DNA from: Treponema sp.
GTDB taxonomy: Bacteria; Spirochaetota; Spirochaetia; Treponematales; Breznakiellaceae
Assembly: GCA_031275035.1 (NCBI GenBank)
Contig: JAISPH010000191.1
Location: 1 to 17,579 of the forward strand
DNA length: 17,579 nucleotides
Direction: 5' to 3'
The notes below the pieces were generated by a model. The model was not told the origin of the DNA. It saw only the letters and a program-made list of their open reading frames with translations, and made no database searches. A program made the translations under genes and the position numbers. The stretch's first letter is position 1. The number at the start of each line of letters is the position of its first letter. Positions 1 to 7,709 of this stretch are shown one piece after another.

Positions 1-1259
1 TCCACCCCGGTTCCCATGCCGAAGGGGGTAACGCTTCCCTCTTCGGCCCAGGCGAAGGCAAGTCCCGCGGCGGCTTCCAGGGGCAGGGCCCCTCCCTGCC
101 AGTAGAGCCACTTTACCGAACCTCCGGCGGCGGCGCTCATATCCGCATTAAATTCGGGGATCACATTCAGCGCCGCCGCAAATTCGAGCCGGTCCATGGG
201 AGAGAAACGCTGGGCCACGGAGAAGGGCAGAGTCCCCCAGGTCTTTTCCGTTACCGGGGCCCTGCCGAAGAACAGGGAACCCTCCGCCTGAAGGGAATAC
301 CGGGGCAGGGTCTCCGGCAGGGCGGCAAAAAGAAGTCCCGCCTTTCCCGTGGATAAGGTCAGGGGGCGGATATGCAGGGAAGAGTCGAGTTCTACCGAAA
401 GCCGGGCGTTGGCGCGGACCGGGGGCGAATCGTCCCAGGATATGGATTCGGCCTCAATCAGCACCGTGTAGAGTCCGTCTTTAAGGGGCGTTCCGCCGGA
501 TTTGCCGTCCCAGCGCAAAGACTGGGACCAGCCGGTAAAGGGCCCCGTCTCCGCGGCGAACACTTCTTTTCCCTGGAGATCGATTATGCTGATCGTTCCC
601 CTGCCGGGACCGGAAACGGTAAAGACAATATTGGCGCTTCCCAGGGAGCCTGAATTGGCGGGGTTAAACCGTTCCCGCCATACCGCGGCGGCGCTCATCA
701 CAAAGGGAGCGGGCTTTAACTCAAACTCCACCAGCTGGTTTTTGCCTTCCTCCACATATATTGTTTTGGAGACTTCTTCCCAGCCGAAGGCCCGGATCCT
801 GATAGTCCGGTAACCCGCGGGAATATTGAGAACCGGCGCATCCACGGTTTTACCATCCACAGTGATCTGCGGCTCCAGGGCCAGCTCTGCCTCACCGGGA
901 CTGCCGGGGCTTCGCTTTACCAAAAGGGCGACCTGGCCTTTGGCTTCCTCCAGATCCACCGAAACCACCAGCCGGCTGGTAGAGTGGAGGGTAACCTTAA
1001 AACGTCGGTCCACATAGCGGACCCCCAGGAGGTCGTCCTTGTGAAGCCGTATATAGTACTCTCCTCCGGGCAGATTCCCCAGGGTCAAAGGGGTAAAACC
1101 CCGTTCTATGCCGTCCACATAGACCCTGGCCCCCGAAGGGTCGCTCCGTATTACCAGCCCCGTACCTTCAACCTCTTCTATAGAATCTCTGGCTTCCGGG
1201 GATTGAAGGCATAAAAGGCCCAGGAGGAACACAACCATGCACAGACGTATACGGCGCAT
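1..1259 (-). CDS. PEGA-domain secreted/envelope protein, C-terminus beyond the window
   Basis: The reading frame is open from an ATG at 1259 to the left edge (419 codons seen), so the protein is partial. Residues 1-23 look like a signal peptide (MRRIR followed by a hydrophobic run, cleavage near PEA). Residues about 35-100 are a PEGA-type repeat (IRSDPSGARVYVDG, then NLPGGEYYIRL). A second PEGA-like unit lies at about 128-182 (ITVDGKTVD, IPAGYRTIRI). Residues about 197-270 resemble the FlgD-type Ig-like fold (RFNP, IIDLQGKEVF, LRWDGKSGG, DGLYTVLIE). The rest is rich in Gly, Ala and aromatic residues and may be a barrel or another beta-rich domain. PEGA domains are common in envelope proteins that contact the cell wall or other surface proteins; the exact role here is unknown. 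No clear Shine-Dalgarno sequence precedes the ATG; TATAGT lies exactly 6 nt upstream. The 1458 gene is divergent. Confidence 0.85.
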   Translation of the reverse strand, partial: MRRIRLCMVVFLLGLLCLQSPEARDSIEEVEGTGLVIRSDPSGARVYVDGIERGFTPLTLGNLPGGEYYIRLHKDDLLGVRYVDRRFKVTLHSTSRLVVSVDLEEAKGQVALLVKRSPGSPGEAELALEPQITVDGKTVDAPVLNIPAGYRTIRIRAFGWEEVSKTIYVEEGKNQLVEFELKPAPFVMSAAAVWRERFNPANSGSLGSANIVFTVSGPGRGTISIIDLQGKEVFAAETGPFTGWSQSLRWDGKSGGTPLKDGLYTVLIEAESISWDDSPPVRANARLSVELDSSLHIRPLTLSTGKAGLLFAALPETLPRYSLQAEGSLFFGRAPVTEKTWGTLPFSVAQRFSPMDRLEFAAALNVIPEFNADMSAAAGGSVKWLYWQGGALPLEAAAGLAFAWAEEGSVTPFGMGTGV

Positions 1260-1265
1260 GATTCA

Positions 1266-1271
1266 ACTATA
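1266..1271 (-). promoter_or_regulatory. Possible -10 element of the PEGA gene
   Basis: TATAGT on the minus strand ends 6 nt before the ATG at 1259. A -10 box here would place the transcript start at or next to the ATG. The -35 position (about GTGCAA at 17-nt spacing) is weak. The same hexamer at the same distance precedes the gene at 2740. Confidence 0.35.
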
Positions 1272-1391
1272 GGCTTTTCGCAGGCTTTTTGCACCCTCTC
1301 CTTTCATATTTACGGCCGAAGGCCGGGGTTTGTCCGCGCTGTCCGGGGTAAAGCCGTTTATGGTTTTCCCCGGCCTTAAAAAGATGTATAG

Positions 1392-1397
1392 TATAAT
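1392..1397 (+). promoter_or_regulatory. Candidate -10 box upstream of the 1458 lipoprotein gene
   Basis: A perfect TATAAT lies in the divergent intergenic region, 60 nt before the ATG at 1458. No good -35 hexamer is present at 16-18 nt spacing, so the call rests on the -10 and on its position. The surrounding string GTATAGTATAATTAT resembles GTATAGTAATTAT just before the gene at 2740. Confidence 0.35.
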
Positions 1398-1457
1398 TAT
1401 GTACCGCCGCCGCCGGAACAATCTTCGGCTGTTAAATGAAATCCCGGAAAAAGAAGA

Positions 1458-2696
1458 ATGAATTGGCCGGTTAAATTGGGCGGCAAGGGGATCAGGATTC
1501 GCCTTAAATGCCGCATGGGCGGTTTTAAGGCGGCTGTAGTCCTGGGGCTGTCGGCGCTGCTCTCCTGTACCGGTCCGGGCGGCAATGGTTCCGGCGGCGG
1601 CGCCCGGACCGGCGGACCGGCGGGCGGAATGCCGCCGGAAACTGCCGGGCAGGATGCGGCAAAGCCTCTGATTATCATCAAACCCGGAACGCCTCTTTGG
1701 TTTGAGTTTGGTCCCCAGGGGCCGCTGCAGATAGGTTCCCCTGGAGAGGCCTCCCTGAACCCCTTTGAGCCCTGGCCCTTCTCCCGGCTGACGGCGGAAT
1801 TGCTGCCCCGGAAGGATGGGCTTATCCTGGTGGTAAACCGGGAGGGCTTTCTCATCATTCTGCCCTGGATTGGGAAGGAAGGGGGCATTGCCCTTTACCG
1901 TACAAGCGGCGGTTCCTGGAAAGATTATACCGCAGGTTCTCCTTTTATTTGGAAGAATATGCCGGGAACGCTGCTCTACCGGAATGATTTTTTTCTTGAT
2001 CCTGCGGCGGAAGCTCCGGCTTTCCGGGCCTGGGGACTTTCGGAGGATTTCCAAATTTTTGATTTAAAGATCCCCGCCTTTGCCGCTCTCCCGAAAGACT
2101 GGGATGTGGAAGTCCTCCGGCGGGGGCAGGATGGGTTCTGGCATTATCACCTGGTTCGTAAAGGAAGAGCCCGGCCGGAGCACCGTTATTACCGCAGCGC
2201 AGATTTGGAAAGCCCCGGAGAGGAAAGTTCCGCCGGGGCCTTCAGGAATGCTCTCCGTCCCCGCCCGGCGGCGGCGGCCCCCGGCCTGTTGGGCCCCCTG
2301 CTGGAACGGGCCTTTGCCTTGTATGGCGGGGAACATGCGGCGGAGATAGTCTCCCCTCTTTTTGAAGGAAGCCGCCAATTTGCGGCGGACCCCGGCGGCG
2401 AGGGGGATCTTCTCCCCGGGTACTACGCCGGTTCCGGCAGCGGCGGGACCGAAGAGGGCGTACTCCCCGGCGGGGCCGCGGAGTATGGTCTGGTCATAAA
2501 TCCCGCCGGAAGCGGAATCTATGCCGGGCGGCGGGACGGACAGATCCGGAAGGGAAGTTTTTCCCTGCCGGTCCTCCCCGAAGGCTTTGTGTATACTAAA
2601 ATCGGCCTGTCAGGACCCGCCCTTATTGCGGCCTGGGAAGAACAGCAGGATCTAAGCGTGGGCGCCGCAGGTTTTTTGGTAATTACTCCGCCCTAG
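1458..2696 (+). CDS. Predicted lipoprotein of unknown function
   Basis: A 412-residue protein that I do not recognise. The N-terminus has a basic region (RIRLKCR), a hydrophobic stretch (about 23-36) and the lipobox LLSC with Cys37, so it should be an envelope lipoprotein. Residues about 38-66 are a Gly/Pro/Ala-rich low-complexity linker. The remainder alternates short hydrophobic strands with polar turns, suggesting a beta-rich fold. A second low-complexity Pro/Ala patch lies near 265-280. An AAGAAGA ribosome-binding-like stretch lies immediately upstream of the ATG. An internal ATG at 1515 would give a short signal peptide with almost no basic residues and is less likely. The 2740 gene follows after 43 nt on the same strand and may be co-transcribed or have its own promoter. 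Existence of the gene is well supported; function is unknown. Confidence 0.8.
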   Translation: MNWPVKLGGKGIRIRLKCRMGGFKAAVVLGLSALLSCTGPGGNGSGGGARTGGPAGGMPPETAGQDAAKPLIIIKPGTPLWFEFGPQGPLQIGSPGEASLNPFEPWPFSRLTAELLPRKDGLILVVNREGFLIILPWIGKEGGIALYRTSGGSWKDYTAGSPFIWKNMPGTLLYRNDFFLDPAAEAPAFRAWGLSEDFQIFDLKIPAFAALPKDWDVEVLRRGQDGFWHYHLVRKGRARPEHRYYRSADLESPGEESSAGAFRNALRPRPAAAAPGLLGPLLERAFALYGGEHAAEIVSPLFEGSRQFAADPGGEGDLLPGYYAGSGSGGTEEGVLPGGAAEYGLVINPAGSGIYAGRRDGQIRKGSFSLPVLPEGFVYTKIGLSGPALIAAWEEQQDLSVGAAGFLVITPP

Positions 2697-2727
2697 TGTT
2701 CCGCCTGTTTTTTTCCGATATATGGAG

Positions 2728-2733
2728 TATAGT
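2728..2733 (+). promoter_or_regulatory. Possible -10 element directly upstream of the 2740 gene
   Basis: TATAGT ends 6 nt before the ATG at 2740, the same geometry as at 1266-1271 on the other strand. A GGAG at 2724-2727 could instead be a Shine-Dalgarno sequence, but it sits 12 nt from the ATG, which is long. The -35 region is only a T-run. Confidence 0.35.
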
Positions 2734-2739
2734 AATTAT

Positions 2740-3423
2740 ATGAAAAGCGTTTTCCGGCCCTCCGGTCTGATTCTGGCGGTGCTTTTATTTGTTCTGGCCG
2801 TATTTCCCGCGGGCGCCCAGAATGTATTTTCCGCCATTTCCTGGTCTTTCCGGGGGTCTGTGCTTTTCTTTACCGAGGACAACGATCTTCAATCCGATCC
2901 CATGCCCATACTGCCCTCCTTCGGGGCGGCGGCGGCCTATCCTGTTTTCGGCCCCCTCTGGGCGGAACTGTCCCTGGATTTTTACGGTACCCATTATGGC
3001 TATAACTATGACATAGGCCGGGCGGTTCCCTATGCGGAGGAAAACCGTTCCACCCTGGTTATAGGGAGCGTGCTGGGGATTCAGGCCCTGGCCAAGTTTC
3101 AATTTGGCACAAATTTTGACATCAGGGTCTATGGGGGCCCCGCGGCGGATCTGCGGATCTGCCTGATTGCCGAGGATTTAAAAAACGACGATAGAAAGGA
3201 CGCTTCAAAACAAACCAAGGATGTTTCAAAATATTTTTGGGGCAAGGGACGCTGGTTTTACCCGGTCCTGGGGTTTGGGATGGATTTCGGCATTACCCCA
3301 AAGACTATGCTTGGCTTTGATACCCGGGTATGGTTTCCCCTCTACAAGACCTGGACCGGCGAAGATCTTCCCTTTGCCGAAGGCTGGCGTATCGGCGTGG
3401 GGATTCTGTTAACCATCCGGTAG
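2740..3423 (+). CDS. Predicted small outer-membrane beta-barrel protein
   Basis: A 227-residue protein with a clear signal peptide (MKSVFRP, hydrophobic run, cleavage near FPAGA-Q). The mature part is a series of amphipathic strands rich in Tyr, Phe and Gly (for example WAELSLDFYGTHYGYNY, FDIRVYGGPAADL, RWFYPVLGFGMDFGI), and it ends in WRIGVGILLTIR, which resembles the last strand of an outer-membrane barrel. The strand count fits a small barrel of roughly eight strands, but this is inference. A charged Lys/Asp-rich segment in the middle (about 145-162) is probably an external or periplasmic loop. The open frame extends to an ATG at 2722, but 2740 gives a normal signal peptide and is preferred. 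It ends only 14 nt before the convergent TraB-like gene, with no room for a hairpin terminator between them. Confidence 0.75.
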   Translation: MKSVFRPSGLILAVLLFVLAVFPAGAQNVFSAISWSFRGSVLFFTEDNDLQSDPMPILPSFGAAAAYPVFGPLWAELSLDFYGTHYGYNYDIGRAVPYAEENRSTLVIGSVLGIQALAKFQFGTNFDIRVYGGPAADLRICLIAEDLKNDDRKDASKQTKDVSKYFWGKGRWFYPVLGFGMDFGITPKTMLGFDTRVWFPLYKTWTGEDLPFAEGWRIGVGILLTIR

Positions 3424-3437
3424 CAAACCGTTTAAGC

Positions 3438-4313
3438 CTAATCGGCCTGTTCTATTCTAAGCTGTTCTATACGGTAACCCCGGTTTCTTAACTGGGCTAG
3501 GAGGCCGTCGGGGCCGTAGAAATGTCCCAGTCCGGCGATAATGAATTCGATCTCCGGCGTGTCCAGGCAGCCTTCAATTACCGGTATCCAGTTATTGTTC
3601 CGGTCAAGAAACATGGACCGGTAGACCTGAGGATAGGTTTCCTTCATGCTCTTCAACGTCAATGTCAGCTTCTTCCCCGATCCTTTCTTCCATTCCGCCA
3701 CAAAGTCGTTTAAGACAGACTCCGCTTTATCCCAGTCGTCAAGGCTGTAGAGTACATACTCGTCGGCAAATCCGTTTCCTGCATTGGTGAGCAGCTCAAT
3801 CTGGGTTTCCAGGGGTTCAAGAAAGCCCATATCCTTGGATGTTTCCTTTGCCCTGGAGGCATAGAACAGATCCGCCCCCGGTTCGCTGAATCCGAACTGC
3901 CTGGTCTGCAGGGTCCCCAGCATATGTACTACTATAGAAGGGGTGAATTTCATAAACGATTCAACGGCGACGCCGGATTCCGCACACCGGTCCGCCAGTT
4001 TTCTAAAGGTTTCCCCATGAAGCGCCGTTTCCAGCGTTTCGTTATCCGGGAGGAACATCCTGGCCGCCAGTTGCTGCGCCACATCGGAATCGGCCAGCCG
4101 GTTTATGTCCGTTTCCAGGATCAGCATATCCGCCCGCTCAAAGGCAAGATCGAATTCTTTAGGTATGGGATAATCCGCCGCCCGCAGGGCATGAACGCTT
4201 CCGCCCAGATAAAGGCTGCCGCCGTCTTTGGTAAGTTTCCAAACCGAAGACTGGGCGGCGGCTGTACCGGCCGACAGGAGAATGCCCAGGAACAGAACGG
4301 TTAGTTTTTTCAT
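3438..4313 (-). CDS. TraB/GumN family protein, exported
   Basis: A 291-residue protein with a signal peptide (MKKLTVLFLGILLSAGTAAA-Q). It matches the TraB/PrgY/GumN family: the first conserved motif is GSVH (residues 38-41), followed by YPIPKEF and ADMLILETD with Glu67, and the C-terminal signature is GLGHFYGPDGLLAQLRNRGY (about 261-280, His264). These His/Glu positions are conserved in the family, which is related to Tiki-type metalloproteases, so a metal-dependent protease or related activity is plausible; the bacterial members are poorly characterised. Start: GAAGGA lies 10 nt upstream of the ATG. A TATAGA (4328-4333) with TTGAAG 15 nt further upstream (4349-4354) could be a weak private promoter. 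It lies 29 nt after the PilZ gene and may also be read from it. Confidence 0.88.
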   Translation of the reverse strand: MKKLTVLFLGILLSAGTAAAQSSVWKLTKDGGSLYLGGSVHALRAADYPIPKEFDLAFERADMLILETDINRLADSDVAQQLAARMFLPDNETLETALHGETFRKLADRCAESGVAVESFMKFTPSIVVHMLGTLQTRQFGFSEPGADLFYASRAKETSKDMGFLEPLETQIELLTNAGNGFADEYVLYSLDDWDKAESVLNDFVAEWKKGSGKKLTLTLKSMKETYPQVYRSMFLDRNNNWIPVIEGCLDTPEIEFIIAGLGHFYGPDGLLAQLRNRGYRIEQLRIEQAD

Positions 4314-4342
4314 TGTTGAATAGTCCTTCTATACTCTGAAAA

Positions 4343-5092
4343 CTAGACCTTCAAATTATCGATAAAACGCTGGAGGGAGTACTTGATAAAACGATGAATG
4401 ATCAGCTTGTTTTCGGCGGACAAATTGGGCTCAAAGAGGAAGATCCGTACATTCTCATCCCCCTGGCGGCTCCCAATCAGAATAGCGTTGACCATGACCA
4501 GGGAACCCCTGAGTTTAAGCTGGATGTCTTTAAGTTTTGAATTGGCCGGATACCCGAACTTTTCCATTCTGACGGCCATGCCCGCGGAACTGATATCCAG
4601 GATTTTACCGTAGTGCATCCCCCCTTCGTCCTTATAGTTCAAAGTGGCGCTGGCGTCATCCTCACAGTCGGCCCGGATAAATTTCCGGCGGCCCTTGGCT
4701 TCGTTTGCCTGGAGGGCGTCGAGCATGATTTTGGTACTTGCCGGTACTCCCAGCTTCAACTGGATATACCCGCAGGGTACCGCCATTTTCATAAGGTACT
4801 TTTCCATAAGCTGACGGTCATTATTGTAGGAAAGAATGCCCAGGCGGGTGGGTTTGGTTTTTTCGTTTTCCTGGATTCCCCTGATATAGGCCTCCCATTC
4901 TTTCTCTTTGAGGCCCTCATCGATGTTGATAAATACGATGGAATCGGGAAAATGTTCCAAAAGGCGGAGCGCCCTTTTGTGGTCGTGCAGGACATAGGAT
5001 TCGTAGCCGTTCATAATAAGAACGTCGAGCATCTCATCCCGAATAACGCTGTGGGGATAAATGATAAATATTTTCTTTCCCGACGCATCCAT
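4343..5092 (-). CDS. PilZ-domain c-di-GMP receptor with a degenerate receiver-like N-terminus
   Basis: A 249-residue cytoplasmic protein. The C-terminal half is a PilZ domain with both c-di-GMP-binding signatures: RxxxR (R136-R140 in RRKFIR) and DxSxxG (D166-G171 in DISSAG), so ligand binding should be intact. Residues about 6-125 have the alternating strand/helix pattern of a CheY-like receiver, but the acidic pair at the end of strand 1 is replaced (KIFIIYPHS) and the usual phospho-Asp position appears to be Asn56 (IVFINID). It is therefore probably a pseudo-receiver that does not accept phosphate. The short N-terminal GAGG lies only 2 nt from the ATG, but no better start exists nearby. It follows the T2SS block by 70 nt on the same strand. 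A role in coupling c-di-GMP to surface or secretion functions is inference. Confidence 0.88.
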   Translation of the reverse strand: MDASGKKIFIIYPHSVIRDEMLDVLIMNGYESYVLHDHKRALRLLEHFPDSIVFINIDEGLKEKEWEAYIRGIQENEKTKPTRLGILSYNNDRQLMEKYLMKMAVPCGYIQLKLGVPASTKIMLDALQANEAKGRRKFIRADCEDDASATLNYKDEGGMHYGKILDISSAGMAVRMEKFGYPANSKLKDIQLKLRGSLVMVNAILIGSRQGDENVRIFLFEPNLSAENKLIIHRFIKYSLQRFIDNLKV

Positions 5093-5162
5093 AGCCTCTA
5101 TTGTGTCATAATGAGAAGAAAATGGAAAGTCCCGGTTTTTAAGGCGCCGGATACAAAGCGGA

Positions 5163-5831
5163 TCATTCCGTACTCAGCGCCGCCAGGGCCTCTATGGATT
5201 CACCCCCGATGCCTCTGGCAAGGAGCCCCTCAAGGACGGCTTTTGACTGGGGAAGGTCGCGTTCCAGATAAAAGACGATGCTTTGCAGATAGAGCAGATC
5301 CGGCCGGGAAGGTTCCAGTTTGAGGGCCCGTTCCAGCAGAGCCTCCGCTCCGGCATAGTCCCGCCGGTCCAGGGCGTCCTCCGCAAGCCGGGCAAGCTGG
5401 GATGCGTTAATCGCCTTGATGTAGAGCACATCCATCGGGTCATGGGCGAGGGTTTGCTCTACAGGCTCATAACCTTCCTTGAATATTCCAGCCCTGCAGC
5501 CTCCGGGTTTTTTCAGTTCAAGGACAAACCGGCCATGGATATCAGATTCGCTTATCTTTTTTCCATTGATAAAGATATCCGCCCCGTTTACAGGACTGCC
5601 TTCGTGGTCGTAGACCATGCCGTAAATCAAAGTTTCACCGGCAAAGGCCCGCTTCGGCGCGGCGCTTTTACAGGAACCCGCCGTCAGGACGAAGAGCAAA
5701 ACCGGGAAGCAGAGCCAGGGACCCGTCCGGCGGAGGCCCCGGGACAGCAGGCCGCCGCGGAATTTCCCCGGTCCGGCGGAATCCGTCCGTCCGCGTATAC
5801 TTTCCGTCCGGGCAAGGCATATATTCATCAT
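5163..5831 (-). CDS. Lipoprotein with carboxypeptidase-regulatory-like and TPR domains
   Basis: About 222 residues from the first ATG of an ATGATG pair; the second ATG (5828) has better spacing from GGGGGAG. A basic, unusually long n-region (about 38 residues) precedes a hydrophobic segment and the lipobox TAGSC (Cys54). Residues about 66-130 look like a carboxypeptidase-regulatory-like beta-sandwich (IYGMVYDHEGSPVNGADIFI, GRFVLELKKPGG, IFKEGYEP). Residues about 143-215 form two to three TPR-like helix pairs (ARLAEDALDRRDYAGAEALL, ALKLEPSRPDLLYLQSIVFY). It starts 54 nt after the GspL/M/C-like gene and is probably the last T2SS-linked gene in the run. TPR lipoproteins serve as pilotins for some type IV pilus secretins, so a pilotin role is possible, but the family match here is generic. 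Confidence 0.75.
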   Translation of the reverse strand: MMNICLARTESIRGRTDSAGPGKFRGGLLSRGLRRTGPWLCFPVLLFVLTAGSCKSAAPKRAFAGETLIYGMVYDHEGSPVNGADIFINGKKISESDIHGRFVLELKKPGGCRAGIFKEGYEPVEQTLAHDPMDVLYIKAINASQLARLAEDALDRRDYAGAEALLERALKLEPSRPDLLYLQSIVFYLERDLPQSKAVLEGLLARGIGGESIEALAALSTE

Positions 5832-5885
5832 CTCCCCCTGTTTGTATTTGATGCCGCCTGCGGCGGCGCGGCTCAAGCCCATTCA

Positions 5886-7709
5886 TCAGGTTCCTGGGGC
5901 AGGGAACTTTATTTCGTGCAGTTTTCCGTTTATCCGGGCCGTAACGGTTCCTGTTCTGACGGTCCGGCAGGTCCCCTCGGTTATGTCTTCGGTATCCGCC
6001 GGTTTTAGGGCAAGGATTGAGCCGGTTCCGGTATTTTTTATGTAGATAAGCTGTCCCCGGCTGCCGTTGACCATCCCCAGGTATTCAAAGCGGCGGGCCG
6101 GTCCCGTCTCCGGCGGCGGCGGTTCTGTCAAAACCGGAACTTGTTCCGGCTGCTCCGGTAAAACCGCCTGTTTCCGGGGCGGGGCATAGTTCCGGCTGAT
6201 TCTGAGGGCGGAGAGCATCGTACTGCTATCCCGCTCCGTGCCGCCCTCCGGTCCAGGCGCCTGGTTTTCTGTTCCCCCTCCTCCGGCCAGGGGAACCGGG
6301 CATTTAACCCGGAAAACCGCCTCCACCGCATTTTGCGGCTGGAGATTGCGGATCTGTACCAGGGTAAAAATGACGCCGCCCGGAAAGCCGGAACCTGCGG
6401 AGCCATCCCCCAGGGGACCGCCGGCGGAAGCTTCCTGCAGGAAACTAAAGAAGCCGCCGCTCTCTCCCCGAATGGTAAATTCCATCTCACCCTCACCGTT
6501 TTTATTGAGGTACTGATAATTTATCGCCGGGCAGCGCCATTTTTGCAGCAGTGAGCGGATCAGCTTTCCGAAGGATGCGGGACTGAGCCCGGCCGCCGAA
6601 GGCTGTTCCAATTCCCCTATAAGCTGTTCCAGCGTGTTTCGCTGTTCTTCGACGGACAGTTCCGGGCCGGGCTCCTCCCTGCGGAGCAGAACGGCGCCGC
6701 TTATGGTAAAGCGTTCAAGGCCGCCTTGGGGACGGATCTGTCCCAGGATGGGAGAGCTTATCCGGGGGCAGCTTTCAAAGGAAGCCAGGGTCCCCAGGGC
6801 GTCCGGCGAGACCGCTTCAAGTTGAAAAAACCCCTCTTTGAATACGGCGGAGAGGATCAGCGTTTCTCCGTCAAGGCGCCGGGCGGCAAGTTCCAGGCCC
6901 TCGTAGACGGAGGGTTTTTTGCTTTCCACAAGGGAGGCGTAGTTTCTCTTGAGTTCCTCAAGTTCTTGTTCCGCAAGACGTTTCCGTTCCAGTACCCGGT
7001 TCCGTTCTTCCTCTTCCCGGAGCAGTCTTGCCGTTTCCTGTCCGGTCCTTTCCCGGTACCGGGAGAGGATGCAAAAACCCGCAGTCCCAAGGCAGAGGCC
7101 CAGCAGCAGGGCCAGAAGCCGCCGCCATTTAAGGCCGGGGCTTGCACGGGGATACAGAGAGAAACGGTATTCGGGACAGGAAATTTTTTCCAGAAGATGA
7201 AAGGTCCATACCTTACTCTCCGTTCCCAGAAGGGCCTTATCCGCCCCGGTACAAAACAGATCGATGGGCGGCGGGTTTTCCCCGCAGGGGCCGAAGGCCG
7301 CTGTCAGACTGTTCAGAAGAGACGCCCCGTTCAGGCCGGGGCAGCTCTTTACCGCCGATTTTACCAGCGCCCCCTTTTCGAGGCGGATATATTCAATCCA
7401 GCCGCCGCCGATAAAAACCGCCAGGGCGTCTCTTCCCTTGAGGCAGCGCTGAACCAGCAGCGTAGAGGCCGGCATGGGGCCGGTCCGTTTCTCCCTGGGA
7501 ACAAAGATCAGGTAGGAATCCCGCCTGGTTCCGTTTTTGCGAATCACCGGAGTTCCGGCGGCTTCTTCTATGGCGCCGGGATAGGCTCCCGCCAGATAAT
7601 CCCCCAGGGCTTCCCGAAGAGCCCTTCCCCTGAGGCGGGGAAAACCGGTAATGAACAGGGAATAGGCGGTTCTGGGAATGACGATAGATTCACCTGCGCT
7701 ACGGTTCAC
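5886..7709 (-). CDS. T2SS inner-membrane protein combining GspL-, GspM- and GspC-like regions
   Basis: A 607-residue protein. Residues 1-195 are predicted cytoplasmic, as in GspL, whose N-terminus binds GspE. There is one membrane helix (about 197-216) and then a coiled coil (about 217-265, Glu/Arg-rich). Residues about 270-343 look like a ferredoxin-like GspL/PilN periplasmic domain (ETLILSAVF, FFQLEAVSPDALGTLASFE, ERFTISGAV). Residues about 355-470 look like a second such domain of GspM/PilO type (KWRCPAINYQYLN, EMEFTIRGESGGFFSFLQEA). A Pro-rich linker (about 505-537) leads to residues 540-602, which resemble the GspC homology region that binds the secretin (FEYLGMVNGS, GKLHEIKF). No separate gspM or gspC is visible. 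Start: GTG at 7709 with GGAG 8 nt upstream; it overlaps the gspK end by 11 nt. The GspL part is well supported by context; the M and C assignments are inference from pattern. Confidence 0.75.
   Translation of the reverse strand: MNRSAGESIVIPRTAYSLFITGFPRLRGRALREALGDYLAGAYPGAIEEAAGTPVIRKNGTRRDSYLIFVPREKRTGPMPASTLLVQRCLKGRDALAVFIGGGWIEYIRLEKGALVKSAVKSCPGLNGASLLNSLTAAFGPCGENPPPIDLFCTGADKALLGTESKVWTFHLLEKISCPEYRFSLYPRASPGLKWRRLLALLLGLCLGTAGFCILSRYRERTGQETARLLREEEERNRVLERKRLAEQELEELKRNYASLVESKKPSVYEGLELAARRLDGETLILSAVFKEGFFQLEAVSPDALGTLASFESCPRISSPILGQIRPQGGLERFTISGAVLLRREEPGPELSVEEQRNTLEQLIGELEQPSAAGLSPASFGKLIRSLLQKWRCPAINYQYLNKNGEGEMEFTIRGESGGFFSFLQEASAGGPLGDGSAGSGFPGGVIFTLVQIRNLQPQNAVEAVFRVKCPVPLAGGGGTENQAPGPEGGTERDSSTMLSALRISRNYAPPRKQAVLPEQPEQVPVLTEPPPPETGPARRFEYLGMVNGSRGQLIYIKNTGTGSILALKPADTEDITEGTCRTVRTGTVTARINGKLHEIKFPAPGT

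Noticed and set aside
1263..2054. Minus-strand open frame of 263 codons
   Set aside because: It overlaps the lipoprotein gene at 1458, which has a lipobox and upstream signals. The minus-strand translation is Pro/Arg-rich with no recognisable features.
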